Numbered from the stretch's first letter, positions 16,810 to 25,789 are shown. The stretch: DNA of 64,000 bases from Rhodanobacter sp. L36 (GCF_009765755.1 NZ_LMUV01000004.1:124001-188000); one strand, 5' to 3'. The notes: generated from the sequence alone by a model not told the origin. Numbers and translations: made by a program.

Positions 16810-18546
16810 TCACGCCGGCGCGACCGGTGGTCGACCGCGTGCAGCCAGCAGTTCGCGCAGCTCGGCCTTCTCCGCACTGTCCAGCGGACCCGCGCTCATT
16901 TTCGCGTGCAGCGCTTCACGGCGCAGCGTGATCGCCTGCTCTTCCATCCGCGCCAGTGCTTCAAAGAATTCCACGCGCTGAATCTCAGGCTCGCCAACAG
17001 CAATCGCGGCCATCAGTTTTTGCAATGGCGCGTACTCCGGACGTTCGGCGAAGTGTTCCACCAACATCGCCGGATTGATGCCGGGTCGGGAGCGCGCCAG
17101 ATCGAGCAGCTCCGCAAGAAGTTCGACACCGGGTTTGTCCAGGCGCAGAAAGCGGTACGGCCGCTCCACTTCATCGGCAATGCCGGGCTGCGCCAGCAGC
17201 AACGAGATGGCGCTGCGTACAAGGCTGCGCTGCACCGCGACCGGCCGTTGCACGGCGCGATGCATAGCGGTTTCGACAGGCAGGTTCGCGCGCGCCCCGC
17301 TGCGTCGTTCGAGGTCCTGCGCCATCAGGTCGCGGAATGCGCCGTCGGGCAATTTGGCGATCAACGGGCGCGCGCGTTCGGCCAGTCGTGCGCGTCCGTC
17401 GAGGCTGCCCATCTCGACATCATGCGAAAGCTCGTTGAAGAAATAGTCCGATAGCGGCATCGCTTCCCTGATGCGTTTTTCGAAGCCCTCCTTTCCTTCC
17501 TTGCGCACCAGCGAATCGGGATCCTCGCCATCGGGCAGGAAGAGGAAATACGCCTGCCGCCCGTCGCGCAATCGAGGCAATGCGGATTCCAGCGCTTTCC
17601 ACGCAGCGGCACGGCCCGCGCGATCGCCGTCGAAACAGAACACCACATCCGGCGCGGCGCGAAACAACACTTCGGTATGTTCCGGCGTGGTCGCGGTACC
17701 CAGCGTGGCTACCGCGATCGGCAAACCCGTCTGATGCAGAGCGATCACATCCATATAGCCCTCGACCACCACGATGCGCTGCAGGTTCGCGTTGGCCTGT
17801 TTCACCTGCCACATGGCGAACAGTTCGCGGCCCTTGTGGAACAGCGGTGTTTCTGGCGAGTTGAGGTACTTGGGGGATTGCTCCGAACTCAACACGCGAC
17901 CGCCGAACGCGATCACGCGACCGCGTCGATCAAGGATCGGAAACATCAGCCGTTCGCGGAAACGATCGTACTTGCTGCCGCGTTCGCTGCTGGCGACCAT
18001 GCCCGCCTCGTTGAGCAATTCCATGCGTCGCGGTGAGTTGCCGAGCGACTTGATCACGCCGTCGTAACCGGCCGGCGCCCAGCCCAGACGAAAGCGCGCG
18101 ATGGTGTCCGCATCGAGGCCGCGTTTCTTGCAGTACGCCTGTGCGTCGGCGTTGCGCGGAAGCTCGCCCTCGTACCAGCTCGCTGCGGCATCAAGCAGGG
18201 CGTAGAGATCGGTCTTGTCTTCGCGCGGCGCCGCTTCGCGGCCACCTTCGCGCGGTACCTTGAGGCCGACCGTCTGCGCCAGTTCCTCGACGGCGTCGGG
18301 AAACTCCAGCCGTTCGTAATCCATCAGGAACTTCACCGCGCTGCCGTGCGCGCCGCAGCCGAAGCAATGAAAGAACTGCTTGGCCGGGCTGACGTAGAAC
18401 GACGGTGTGCGCTCGTTGTGGAACGGACAGCACGCCGTCCATTCGCGTCCGGCTTTCTTCAACGGCACGCGCCGCTCGATCACGTCGACGATGTCGACGC
18501 GAGCTAGCAATTCATCGATGAAGCTGTCGGGAATCAGGCCGCGCAT
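16810..18546 (-). CDS. dnaG: DNA primase
   Basis: DnaG synthesises RNA primers for replication. The 578-residue protein has the N-terminal CHC2 zinc finger (CCPFHNERTPSFYVSPAKQ through FFHCFGC, about residues 39-64), the TOPRIM core (IVVEGYMDVIALHQTGL near 260 and FCFDGDRAGRAAAWKALE near 305), and a C-terminal helicase-binding helical domain. The zinc ligands C-H-C-C and TOPRIM acidic residues are intact. It lies in the conserved rpsU-yqeY-dnaG neighbourhood. The usual next gene, rpoD, is not downstream here; dedA follows instead. ATG 18546 opens the conserved MRGLIPDSFIDELL. Confidence 0.96.
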   Translation of the reverse strand: MRGLIPDSFIDELLARVDIVDVIERRVPLKKAGREWTACCPFHNERTPSFYVSPAKQFFHCFGCGAHGSAVKFLMDYERLEFPDAVEELAQTVGLKVPREGGREAAPREDKTDLYALLDAAASWYEGELPRNADAQAYCKKRGLDADTIARFRLGWAPAGYDGVIKSLGNSPRRMELLNEAGMVASSERGSKYDRFRERLMFPILDRRGRVIAFGGRVLSSEQSPKYLNSPETPLFHKGRELFAMWQVKQANANLQRIVVVEGYMDVIALHQTGLPIAVATLGTATTPEHTEVLFRAAPDVVFCFDGDRAGRAAAWKALESALPRLRDGRQAYFLFLPDGEDPDSLVRKEGKEGFEKRIREAMPLSDYFFNELSHDVEMGSLDGRARLAERARPLIAKLPDGAFRDLMAQDLERRSGARANLPVETAMHRAVQRPVAVQRSLVRSAISLLLAQPGIADEVERPYRFLRLDKPGVELLAELLDLARSRPGINPAMLVEHFAERPEYAPLQKLMAAIAVGEPEIQRVEFFEALARMEEQAITLRREALHAKMSAGPLDSAEKAELRELLAARGRPPVAPA

Positions 18547-18641
18547 GGACTGGCTAGTCTAGCCGCTGACCGTCGCGAAGTCGGCAGCGCGGCGGGTTCG
18601 CAGGCCGTTCTTCAGACGCGGGCAAGCAGCGCCCTGCGCGA

Positions 18642-18812
18642 TCAGAACAAATGCAGGATGCCGATGAACGTCAGCAGTGCCAGCAGGAACAGGATAACGA
18701 AGCAGGCGAACAGGACCTTGGCGATGGTGGCGGTGGCGCCCGACAGGCCGCCGAAACCCATCCAGCCGGTGATCAGGGAGACGATGGCGAAAATGATGGC
18801 CCACTTGAGCAT
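18642..18812 (-). CDS. DUF1328 small membrane protein (YtjA type)
   Basis: This 56-residue protein begins [20 protein letters not shown] and consists of two hydrophobic helices separated by [12 protein letters not shown], the standard DUF1328 sequence. Its role is unknown; related proteins are often stress induced. The ATG at 18812 follows GGAGAAAGCC, a good ribosome-binding site. It stands between dnaG and yqeY on the same strand but with gaps that suggest its own promoter. Confidence 0.88.
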   Translation of the reverse strand: MLKWAIIFAIVSLITGWMGFGGLSGATATIAKVLFACFVILFLLALLTFIGILHLF

Positions 18813-18969
18813 GGCTTTCTCCTGCAGTACTGACGAGTCGCTCGCGTCGGCGGCGCCGTCGAGTCGTGACGCTTTGTACCGATGCCCGCGTGAAAGCCAT
18901 GCATGGTTTCGCTTGCCGTTGGCGGCGCTGGACGCCAAGCTCACGAGCCGCAAGGTTAGGAACGCGACC

Positions 18970-19269
18970 ATGGTGATCACATCGGCGATCGTGCTGAAAC
19001 AGAAGCGCATCGCGCAGGCTTTCGAGCGTGCTGCCGCCACCACGCCGGGCACGGCGCAGACGCCGCAGCAGCTGGGTATCAAGCAGGGGCTGGCCTGGGG
19101 TCAGTTGGTACGCCATGCCGTGCTGCGTTGTCCCGGCGAAGGACGCTACTTCGTAGACATCTCCAACTGGCAGCGACTGCGCCGGCTGCGTCGGCGCATT
19201 GCGATATCGATCATCAGCGCGTTGCTGATCGTGCTGGCCGTGGTGCTGCTGGTAACGCGGCTGCATTGA
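18970..19269 (+). CDS. Small conserved membrane-anchored protein of unknown function
   Basis: The 99-residue product has a soluble N-terminal part with [22 protein letters not shown], the motif [28 protein letters not shown], and one C-terminal helix (about 77-96) preceded by arginines. The segment GRYFVD-x-W followed by an Arg-rich stretch and a single helix recurs in small proteins of other proteobacteria, but I know no assigned function. It is encoded opposite to its neighbours, between DUF1328 and yqeY. ATG 18970 has AGGA upstream; a longer frame to 18658 is antisense to DUF1328 and was rejected. Confidence 0.6.
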   Translation: MVITSAIVLKQKRIAQAFERAAATTPGTAQTPQQLGIKQGLAWGQLVRHAVLRCPGEGRYFVDISNWQRLRRLRRRIAISIISALLIVLAVVLLVTRLH

Positions 19270-19285
19270 TGCGAATTGGCGGAAT

Positions 19286-19732
19286 TCAGCCCGCCAATCG
19301 TGCCTTGATCTGGCCCGAAACCACGGCCATATCCGCGCGGCCGGCAGCTTTTTCCTTCACCGCGGCGACGACCTTTCCCATGTCGCGGGCCGAGCTGGCG
19401 CCGGTGTCGCGAATCGCGGCATCGACCAGAACCTCGATTTCCGATTCGCTCAACTTGCTTGGCAGGTAGGTTTCGATTACTACCATTTCGGCGCGTTCGA
19501 TCGCTGAAAGATCTTCGCGGTTCGCGGCGTCGAACTGGCTGACCGAGTCGCGACGCTGCTTGAGCATTTTTTCCAGCGTGGCGAGTACCTGCACGTCGTC
19601 GAGTTCGACGCGCTCATCGACTTCACGCTGCTTGATCGCCGCCAGCATCAACCGGACCACGCCCAGCTTGTGCTTGTCGCCGCCGCGCATGGCGGTTTTC
19701 ATGTCTTCGGTGAGCTGCTGCTTGAGGGTCAT
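19286..19732 (-). CDS. yqeY: GatB/YqeY domain-containing protein
   Basis: The 148-residue protein matches the YqeY family, related to the tail domain of GatB that contacts tRNA in the amidotransferase. Typical features are MTLKQQLTEDMKTAMRGGDK at the start, RLMLAAIKQREVDERVEL, and the C-terminal GKVVAAVKEKAAGRADMAVVS. The function is uncharacterised, though the gene is strongly conserved between rpsU and dnaG. Its stop is 16 bases from the convergent 99-residue gene. The hairpin at 19785-19814 separates it from rpsU. Confidence 0.92.
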   Translation of the reverse strand: MTLKQQLTEDMKTAMRGGDKHKLGVVRLMLAAIKQREVDERVELDDVQVLATLEKMLKQRRDSVSQFDAANREDLSAIERAEMVVIETYLPSKLSESEIEVLVDAAIRDTGASSARDMGKVVAAVKEKAAGRADMAVVSGQIKARLAG

Positions 19733-19784
19733 GGCGAAACCTCTGAGGTTGAAACGGCGAATTCGATTCTACGGAAACGACAAA

Positions 19785-19814
19785 GCCGGCGTTGTCCTCA
19801 GGGACAACACCGGC
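19785..19814 (-). terminator. Terminator or processing hairpin after rpsU
   Basis: GCCGG and GTTGTCC pair with GGACAAC and CCGGC around a 4-base loop, with one C/A mismatch. On the minus strand the stem is followed by TTTGTCGTTT, giving a moderate U-tract downstream of rpsU and upstream of yqeY. Partial termination in this operon is plausible, as S21 is needed in larger amounts. Confidence 0.6.
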
Positions 19815-19928
19815 CGGATCGATCCAGACTGCTTGCGGTGGCTGCGAGATCCCGCGCCGACCGTGCTCCCTGAAACGCAGCGCCTGGCGCTGCAGATCCA
19901 CCGACGAATCGGCGGATCGAAGCAGAAC

Positions 19929-20144
19929 TCAGTACAGGCGGACTTTGCGCGAAACGTCGCGCGACAGACGGCGCAGGTGACGCTTTACGGCGGCGGCGCG
20001 CTTGCGCTTGCGCTCCTGGGTCGGCTTTTCGTAGAACTCACGCTTGCGCGTTTCAGCGAGAACACCGGCCTTTTCGCAGGTACGCTTGAAACGACGCAGA
20101 GCAATCTCGAACGGCTCGTTCTCGCGAACTTTTACGTTGGGCAT
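19929..20144 (-). CDS. rpsU: 30S ribosomal protein S21 (bS21)
   Basis: bS21 is a 71-residue basic protein of the 30S subunit involved in initiation. The sequence [20 protein letters not shown] followed by [12 protein letters not shown] and [22 protein letters not shown] is diagnostic, and the length matches exactly. ATG 20144 was chosen on that basis over a longer frame to 20234. It begins the macromolecular synthesis cluster and diverges from tsaD with 68 bases between them. Confidence 0.97.
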   Translation of the reverse strand: MPNVKVRENEPFEIALRRFKRTCEKAGVLAETRKREFYEKPTQERKRKRAAAVKRHLRRLSRDVSRKVRLY

Positions 20145-20212
20145 GGAAACTCCGAGTGGTAGTCTTCCCGCGGATACGGGACTGATGAATTGGGCGAGCC
20201 GCGAAGTATAAC

Positions 20213-21262
20213 GTGGATAACAAAGAATTTTCAAAGCCCGTGCTGGGTATCGAGACCTCCTGCGACGAGACCGGCGTGGCTTTGCTGCGCTGGGAGCCGG
20301 ATGCGCCGGGCCGCGGCCTGCTGGCGCACACCTTGTACAGCCAGATCAAACTGCACGCGGATTACGGCGGTGTGGTGCCGGAACTGGCCAGTCGCGACCA
20401 CGTTCGCAAGCTGCTTCCGCTGATCCGCGAGGCTTTGGCCGAAGCGGGCATGACCGTGCAGGACCTTGGTGGCGTCGCGTACACGGCCGGTCCGGGGTTG
20501 GTCGGCGCGCTGCTGGTGGGTGCGGCGGCAGGACGCGCGATGGCTTGGGCGCTGGGCGTTCCGGCCATCGGCGTGCATCACATGGAAGGCCACTTACTGG
20601 CGCCCCTGCTGGAGGAAAACCCGCCCGAGCCGCCGTTCGTGGCGTTGCTGGTTTCAGGCGGGCATTCGATGCTGGTCGAGGTCAAGGCGATCGGCCAGTA
20701 CACGATTTTGGGCGACACGTTGGACGACGCGGCAGGCGAGGCCTTCGACAAGACGGCCAAGTTGATGGGACTGCCGTATCCCGGCGGCCCCGCGCTGGCG
20801 AAGCTTGCCGAGCAGGGGCGCGCCGGTGCGTTTCGTTTTTCCCGACCGATGACCGATCGGCCCGGACTCGATTTCAGTTTCTCCGGCCTCAAAACCCAGG
20901 TGCTGCTGGCGTGGCAGAAATCCGACCAGAGCGAGCAGACCCGCGCGGACGTGGCGCGTGCGTTCGAGGAAGCGATCGTCGATACGTTGATCATCAAATG
21001 CCGGCGCGCGCTTCAGGCCAGCGGTGCGCAACGGCTGGTGATTGCCGGCGGTGTCGGCGCCAACCGGAGATTGCGCAGCGAACTCGCAGCGGCCGGCGCC
21101 AAGGATGGTTTCCAGGTGTACTTCCCGCGGCTGGATTTCTGCACCGACAACGGCGCGATGATCGCGCTGGCCGGCGCGATCCGTCTGGCCAGCGGCCAGC
21201 ATCAGGATGCATCGGTGCAGGTCCATCCGCGCTGGGATCTGCAAAGCCTGCCAGCCGCATAG
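20213..21262 (+). CDS. tsaD: tRNA N6-adenosine threonylcarbamoyltransferase
   Basis: TsaD transfers the threonylcarbamoyl group to A37 of ANN-decoding tRNAs. The 349-residue protein has the ASKHA fold with [13 protein letters not shown] near the start, the metal-binding [12 protein letters not shown] (about residue 121), [13 protein letters not shown], and the C-terminal [13 protein letters not shown]. The start is GTG 20213 (GTGGATAAC), since the conserved N-terminus begins a few residues later and no ATG is suitable. Divergence from rpsU is the standard arrangement in gammaproteobacteria. Confidence 0.95.
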   Translation: MDNKEFSKPVLGIETSCDETGVALLRWEPDAPGRGLLAHTLYSQIKLHADYGGVVPELASRDHVRKLLPLIREALAEAGMTVQDLGGVAYTAGPGLVGALLVGAAAGRAMAWALGVPAIGVHHMEGHLLAPLLEENPPEPPFVALLVSGGHSMLVEVKAIGQYTILGDTLDDAAGEAFDKTAKLMGLPYPGGPALAKLAEQGRAGAFRFSRPMTDRPGLDFSFSGLKTQVLLAWQKSDQSEQTRADVARAFEEAIVDTLIIKCRRALQASGAQRLVIAGGVGANRRLRSELAAAGAKDGFQVYFPRLDFCTDNGAMIALAGAIRLASGQHQDASVQVHPRWDLQSLPAA

Positions 21263-21280
21263 AGGCTCAGGAGTTGCGCG

Positions 21281-22000
21281 TCACCATTGCGTGCGATCCG
21301 GAAGCAGGCCTTTCAACTCGGCTTCTGTGAGGTTGCGCCACTGCCCAACCTTCAGGTGCGCAAGGCGAACGTTGTCGATACGCACGCGACGCAGTTGTGT
21401 GACGCGATATCCGAAAGCCGCGGCCATCAGGCGAATCTGCCGATTGAGCCCCTGCGTCAGCACGATCGAGAAACCGAACTTCGCAATACGGCGTGTACGA
21501 CACGGTTGGGTCATCTGTCCGTGGATGCGCACGCCATTCGCCATGCCGGAAAGGAATTCGTCGGTGACCGACTTGTTCACGCCGACGAGATATTCCTTTT
21601 CGTGATGGTTCTCCGACCGCAGGATCTCGTTGACGATGTCGCCGTTGCTCGTCAGCAGGATCAGCCCTTCGGAATCCTTGTCCAGGCGCCCGATCGGAAA
21701 GATGCGTTGAGGGTGATCGACGAAGTCGATGATGTTGCCGTCGACGTTTTTTTCGGTGGTGCAGGTGACGCCGACGGGTTTGTTCAAAGCGATGTACACG
21801 GCCTTTTTTGCTGAAGGTGTGGCGGCCAGCGCGCGCGGGCGCACGACTTCGCCATCGACACCCACTTCATCACCATCCAGCGCCTTGGCGCCCGTCGTCA
21901 CTACCTCGCCGTTGATGGTGACGCGGCCGGCGAGCAGCAGGTCATCCGCCTCGCGTCGCGAGCACAGGCCGGATTCGCTGATGTACTTGTTGACGCGCAT
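21281..22000 (-). CDS. rluF: 23S rRNA pseudouridine synthase, RluF-like
   Basis: The 239-residue enzyme has an N-terminal S4 RNA-binding domain (MRVNKYISESGLCSRREADDL) and a pseudouridine synthase domain with the catalytic aspartate in GRLDKDSEGLILLTSNGD (about residue 107). KPVGVTCTTEKNVDGNIIDF and the C-terminal GLNRQIRLMAAAFGYRVTQL RRVRIDN resemble RluF (23S U2604) more than RluB or RluE. ATG 22000 precedes the S4 domain; an extension to 22066 overlaps a repeat and was rejected. It converges on tsaD. Confidence 0.88.
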   Translation of the reverse strand: MRVNKYISESGLCSRREADDLLLAGRVTINGEVVTTGAKALDGDEVGVDGEVVRPRALAATPSAKKAVYIALNKPVGVTCTTEKNVDGNIIDFVDHPQRIFPIGRLDKDSEGLILLTSNGDIVNEILRSENHHEKEYLVGVNKSVTDEFLSGMANGVRIHGQMTQPCRTRRIAKFGFSIVLTQGLNRQIRLMAAAFGYRVTQLRRVRIDNVRLAHLKVGQWRNLTEAELKGLLPDRTQW

Positions 22001-22014
22001 GTTCGAATCTCGAT

Positions 22015-22088
22015 GTAGGAGCACACCCTGTCTGCGATGGCTCTTGCATGACGTGAGGAAGAGCATCGCGCACAGGGTGCGCTCCTAC
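22015..22088. repeat. REP-like long inverted repeat, copy 1
   Basis: The two arms of about 30 bases (starting GTAGGAGCACACCCTGTC at 22015, and the reverse complement ending at 22088) match with few mismatches and enclose a 13-base loop. The outer arm GTAGGAGC...CACCC is shared with the element at 44141-44277. It lies between rluF and the ABC permease gene. The form fits dispersed REP/BIME elements of Xanthomonadales. Confidence 0.75.
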
Positions 22089-22095
22089 CATGTTG

Positions 22096-22875
22096 TCAGG
22101 AACGCAGACCGACGCCGCGCTTCAGCAACTGCAGCGCCACGATCGTCAGTCCCGCCACGAAGCCCAGCATCACGATGAAAGCCACGCCTACGTGCACGTC
22201 GCTGATGCCGAGCACGCCGAAACGGAACGCGTTGACCATGTACAGGATCGGGTTGATCCGCGAAATTGCCTGCCACGGTTCGCCCAGCATGTTGACCGAA
22301 TAGAACACGCCGCCCAAGTAGGTCAGCGGAGTCAGGATGAAGGTCGGCACCAGCGCGATGTCATCGAACTTTTTCGCGTAGACCGCATTGACGAAGCCGG
22401 CCAGCGAAAAGATCGTCGCGCCGAGCAACACGGATAGGAACGTGATCAGCGGATGCACCACGTGCAGCGAGGTGAAGAACAGCGCGATCACCAGCACCAG
22501 CACGCCGACCACCATGCCGCGCGCCACCGCGCCGGTGACGTAACCCAGCAGGATCACCCAGTTCGGCATCGGCGATACCAGCATCTCTTCCACTGCGCGG
22601 CTGAACTTGGCGCCGAAGAACGAACTGGAAATGTTGGCGTAGCAGTTGTTGATCACACTCATCATGACCAAGCCGGGCACGATGTACTGCATGTAGCTGA
22701 AGCCGCCCTGGATCGTGCCGATGCGACTGCCGATCAGCTTGCCGAAGATCACGAAATACAACGTCATGGTGATCGCGGGCGGAATCAGCGTCTGCGTCCA
22801 GATGCGCATGATGCGCGCGATTTCCCGGCGTACGAGTGTGTTGAGAGCAACGAGGTTGGCGGCGGTGTTGCTCAT
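22096..22875 (-). CDS. ABC-2 type transporter permease (YadH-like)
   Basis: The 259-residue membrane protein has about six helices, with the ABC-2 family stretch MYFVIFGKLIG-like TLYFVIFGKLIGSRIGTIQG near residue 38, SSFFGAKFSRAVEEMLVSPM (about 85) and LTYLGGVFYSVNMLGEPWQA (about 185). These match the YadH group of exporters of unknown substrate. The start ATG overlaps the stop of the ATPase gene by 4 bases (ATGA), so both are made from one transcript. REP-like DNA follows the stop by 7 bases. Confidence 0.88.
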   Translation of the reverse strand: MSNTAANLVALNTLVRREIARIMRIWTQTLIPPAITMTLYFVIFGKLIGSRIGTIQGGFSYMQYIVPGLVMMSVINNCYANISSSFFGAKFSRAVEEMLVSPMPNWVILLGYVTGAVARGMVVGVLVLVIALFFTSLHVVHPLITFLSVLLGATIFSLAGFVNAVYAKKFDDIALVPTFILTPLTYLGGVFYSVNMLGEPWQAISRINPILYMVNAFRFGVLGISDVHVGVAFIVMLGFVAGLTIVALQLLKRGVGLRS

Positions 22876-23828
22876 GCGGCCTGCTCCTCGCTGCGGCCCG
22901 GTTCCTGCCGGCCATGCTCGACCAGGCGCACGAAAAGCTCTTCGAGCCGGTTGGTCTTGTTGCGCATTGAGGTCACCATGATGCCGTTGGCAGAAAGCTG
23001 CGCGAACAGTGAGTTAAGGTCGTGCGAGCGGGCCATCTCCGCTTCCAGCATGTGGTCGTCGCGACGGCGCAGCGTGACGCCGGGAATGCTTGGCAACTCG
23101 TCCGGCATCGCGGTGACGTCGAGCACAAAGGTCTCCACGTCCAGCGTCGCCAGCAGGCGTTTCATGCTGGTGTTCTCGACGATGACGCCGTGGTCGATGA
23201 TCGCGATGTTGCGGCAGAGTGATTCGGCCTCCTCCAGATAATGCGTGGTCAGAATCACTGTGGTGCCGGCTGCATTGATGGCGCTGACGAACTGCCACAT
23301 CGAACGACGAATCTCGATGTCGACGCCTGCGGTGGGCTCGTCGAGGATCAGCAGCTTCGGCTCGTTCATCATGGCTCGGGCGATCATCAGGCGGCGCTTC
23401 ATGCCGCCGGACAGGGTGCGCGCCTGCATGTGCGCCTTGTCCCACAGGCGCAGTTCCTTCAGGTATTTCTCCGCGCGCTCCGCGGCGATCTTGCGCGGAA
23501 TGCCGTAGAAGCCCGCTTCGTTGACGCAGATGTCGAACGGCTTTTCGAACTGGTTGAAGTTGAGTTCCTGCGGCACCAGGCCGATCAACCGCATCGCATC
23601 GCTGCGCTGCTTGTTCACCGATACGCCGAACACCTGCGCGTCGCCGCTGGTGGAATTCACCAGCGAAGAAAGGATGCCGATCAAGGTGGATTTGCCAGCG
23701 CCGTTGGGGCCAAGCAGGGCGAAGAAATCGCCGGGTTGCACGGTCAGGCTGATGCCTTTGAGAGCTTCGACGCCATTGCTGTAAGTCTTGCGCAGGTTAT
23801 CGACAACGAGAGCTGGAGGAGTGGTCAT
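22872..23828 (-). CDS. ABC transporter ATP-binding protein (YadG-like)
   Basis: The 318-residue ATPase has Walker A GPNGAGKST (about residue 41), Q-loop VPQELNFNQFEKPFD, signature LSGGMKRRLMIARAMMNEP, Walker B LLILDEPTAGVDIEIR and H-loop TTHYLEEAE. The C-terminal part after residue 235 is the extension typical of DrrA/YadG-like exporters. ATG 23828 (MTTPPALVVDNLRKTYSNGV) was chosen because the longer frame to 24074 lacks ABC sequence. Together with the permease it forms a half-transporter pair; the substrate cannot be deduced. Confidence 0.92.
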   Translation of the reverse strand: MTTPPALVVDNLRKTYSNGVEALKGISLTVQPGDFFALLGPNGAGKSTLIGILSSLVNSTSGDAQVFGVSVNKQRSDAMRLIGLVPQELNFNQFEKPFDICVNEAGFYGIPRKIAAERAEKYLKELRLWDKAHMQARTLSGGMKRRLMIARAMMNEPKLLILDEPTAGVDIEIRRSMWQFVSAINAAGTTVILTTHYLEEAESLCRNIAIIDHGVIVENTSMKRLLATLDVETFVLDVTAMPDELPSIPGVTLRRRDDHMLEAEMARSHDLNSLFAQLSANGIMVTSMRNKTNRLEELFVRLVEHGRQEPGRSEEQAA

Positions 23829-24021
23829 GGGTGCGCCGGGTGAGGGAATGCGGCTGCGCGAAATCGGTTGCATCGGCGTGCCACGGGCCGGAAAGCCCGG
23901 CGAAGACACGCGTTGCCGTTTGGCTGGCAGCTCGCAGCCACCTATTATAGCGGGCTTGACGCGATCAACCCGGCCTCGCCGGAGCACCCACTGTTTTCGT
24001 ACGGACGTTGCAGAGAAATCC

Positions 24022-24768
24022 ATGGCCGACCACTTCCAGCTACGCCTCGTCGACAGCCGCATGCTGGTGAGCACGGTGCGCCATCTCGTGTTCGAGCGGG
24101 TGGATGGACAGCCGCTGGCGTTCCAGCCCGGCCAGTTTTTGCAGGTGCATTTTCATTACGACGACGGCACCGCGACCAAGCGCAGCTATTCGGTAGCTAC
24201 GGTGGGCGATGGCGCGTCGCCGGTGCAGCGCATCGAAATTGCCGTGAGTTATGTCGAAGGCGGCGCTGCCACCAAACTGCTGGGCGACTTACCGCACGGC
24301 GGCGTCATTGATGCCAGCGGACCGTATGGTCGTTTCTGCCTGCAGGAGGGCGACTCGCATCCGCGCTATCTGCTGCTCGCCACCGGCACCGGTGTCACGC
24401 CGTACCGCGCCATGCTGCCGCAGATCGAGAAGCTCCTTGCCGATAACGATCGCAAAGTGGTTTTGCTGTATGGCGCACGCACCGAAAGCGAACTGCTCTA
24501 CGGCGAAGAATTCGAAGCCTTTGCGCAACGACATCCCGGTTTTCTGTTCCATGGTTGCCTCAGCCGCGAGCCACGAGCCAATCCACGCTCCACCGATCGC
24601 AGCGGCCACGTGCAGAACGTGCTCGCCGAACTCGGTCCGCATGCCGACCACGATATCGCCTACCTCTGCGGCAACCCCAACATGGTCGATGCTGCCTTCA
24701 GTGCGCTGAAGGAATTCGGCTTGCCTGTGCCGCAGATTCGCCGCGAGAAATACATTTCTTCGAAGTAA
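24022..24768 (+). CDS. FAD/NAD(P)-binding oxidoreductase (ferredoxin reductase-like)
   Basis: The 248-residue flavoprotein has the ferredoxin-NADP+ reductase fold: FAD motif TKRSYSVAT (about residue 56), a pyrophosphate-binding stretch GGAATKLLGDLPHGG, nucleotide motif LLLATGTGVTPYRAML (about 122) and the terminal YLCGNPNMVDAAFSALKEFG. It lacks a ferredoxin or heme domain, so it likely passes electrons to a separate partner. The C-terminus KYISSK resembles the aromatic-ended tails of this family. ATG 24022 is preferred over upstream in-frame starts, which lie in the divergent promoter region with the ABC operon. Confidence 0.83.
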   Translation: MADHFQLRLVDSRMLVSTVRHLVFERVDGQPLAFQPGQFLQVHFHYDDGTATKRSYSVATVGDGASPVQRIEIAVSYVEGGAATKLLGDLPHGGVIDASGPYGRFCLQEGDSHPRYLLLATGTGVTPYRAMLPQIEKLLADNDRKVVLLYGARTESELLYGEEFEAFAQRHPGFLFHGCLSREPRANPRSTDRSGHVQNVLAELGPHADHDIAYLCGNPNMVDAAFSALKEFGLPVPQIRREKYISSK

Positions 24769-25151
24769 GCGGCGTTAGATCGACCGCGTCATTGTCGTGC
24801 TTGGCGCGCATGTCTCCGCAACAGGGCTCGAACGTGAATACCGCGTGCCGTGAGGTTTTCCGGCATTCGAGAACGTCGCGAAGCCAGCGCAACACCAGGT
24901 CGCGCAAATTGGTTGCCGCAGCAACCATAAACCCTGCAAATTCAAGCTGTTTGCTCACTGAACGTGGCGCCGCGCCGAAGCGAATAACGCCTGCGATAGG
25001 AAAATTGTGAATTTTCCGTCAAAGTGTGACGCGTTCCGCAAAACCAGCTGACGAATATGGTCATGCGGTCTGCTGTTCCAGTGGATGATGGGGCTGGGGA
25101 ATGCCTTCAGACGGTTCAAACGATCGTTTTTCGTGTGGCACGGGAATTGCG
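24769..25151. other. Intergenic region upstream of the pilus operon
   Basis: No gene is supported in these 383 bases. It contains a small hairpin (GGTTGC/GCAACC at 24911-24926), a perfect AT-rich palindrome at 24999-25017, and should carry the promoter of the chaperone-usher operon. The composition is noticeably less GC-rich than the flanks around 24990-25050. Confidence 0.5.
24999..25017. promoter_or_regulatory. Perfect palindrome, candidate operator of the pilus operon
   Basis: GGAAAATT-GTG-AATTTTCC is an 8-bp perfect inverted repeat with a 3-base spacer, 135 bases before the first pilus gene. Such a symmetrical AT-rich site in a GC-rich genome is a plausible regulator binding site; the protein is unknown. 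Confidence 0.4.
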
Positions 25152-25769
25152 ATGAGCCATTCAAGATTCTCAAATTCTTCACGTCTGAATATGGCTCTCA
25201 GCGGGATCTCCATCGAAACGCGACGTCCTCGCAGCTTTTTGGCATCGTGCGCCGTGGCATGCCTGATCTGCATGGCCGGCCTTTCCGGTTATGTGCATGC
25301 GGCCGACAGCGTGACCGGCACTCTCGAAGTGCGGCTACGGCTGCAGTCAAGTTGCGATTTCGCCACGGGAAGCATGGGTAATGCCTTGCTGGATTTCGGC
25401 CGCGTGGCTGGAAGTGGCCCGCATGACGCTGTCGATTCCGCCGATTCGGCAAAAAGCTTCGCGCTCATCGAGGTCACCTGCTCGAGTTCCGGAACGGGCG
25501 CAAATGCTCCGGTCCTTACTATCGACTACGGCCTTCATGCCAAAGGCGCACAGCGCTATCTGATGAACGCGCACGGCGAACGAATTGCCTACGACCTCTA
25601 CGCCGATCCGGCACATCACGTTCCGCTGAGTCTCACCCAACCCCTTCCACTGGTCGCGTCGGTTCCGGGCGTGACAACCGCAATACCTGTTTATGGCGGC
25701 GTTGCCCACATCGGAGACCCGTATGCCGGGCTCTACACCGATGTCGTGTGGCTGACCCTGTCCTACTGA
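25152..25769 (+). CDS. Spore coat U (SCPU) domain pilin subunit
   Basis: The 205-residue secreted protein has a long basic leader and a hydrophobic signal segment (FLASCAVACLICMAGLSGYVHA) followed by an SCPU domain. The domain shows GTLEVRLRLQSSCDF, NALLDFGRVAGSG, two cysteines, and the terminal aromatic strand YTDVVWLTLSY that pilins use for donor-strand exchange. SCPU proteins are the subunits of Csu-type pili. It is the first gene of the operon. ATG 25152 is preferred because GGGA precedes it; ATG 25191 would give a more conventional signal peptide. Which pilus position it occupies is unclear. Confidence 0.82.
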   Translation: MSHSRFSNSSRLNMALSGISIETRRPRSFLASCAVACLICMAGLSGYVHAADSVTGTLEVRLRLQSSCDFATGSMGNALLDFGRVAGSGPHDAVDSADSAKSFALIEVTCSSSGTGANAPVLTIDYGLHAKGAQRYLMNAHGERIAYDLYADPAHHVPLSLTQPLPLVASVPGVTTAIPVYGGVAHIGDPYAGLYTDVVWLTLSY

Positions 25770-25789
25770 CCGAGACGGAAATACCGATC

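Noticed and set aside
24800-24900. Possible tRNA-like fragment (GGGCTCGAAC)
   Set aside because: It resembles a T-arm by chance; no acceptor stem, anticodon arm or CCA could be placed.
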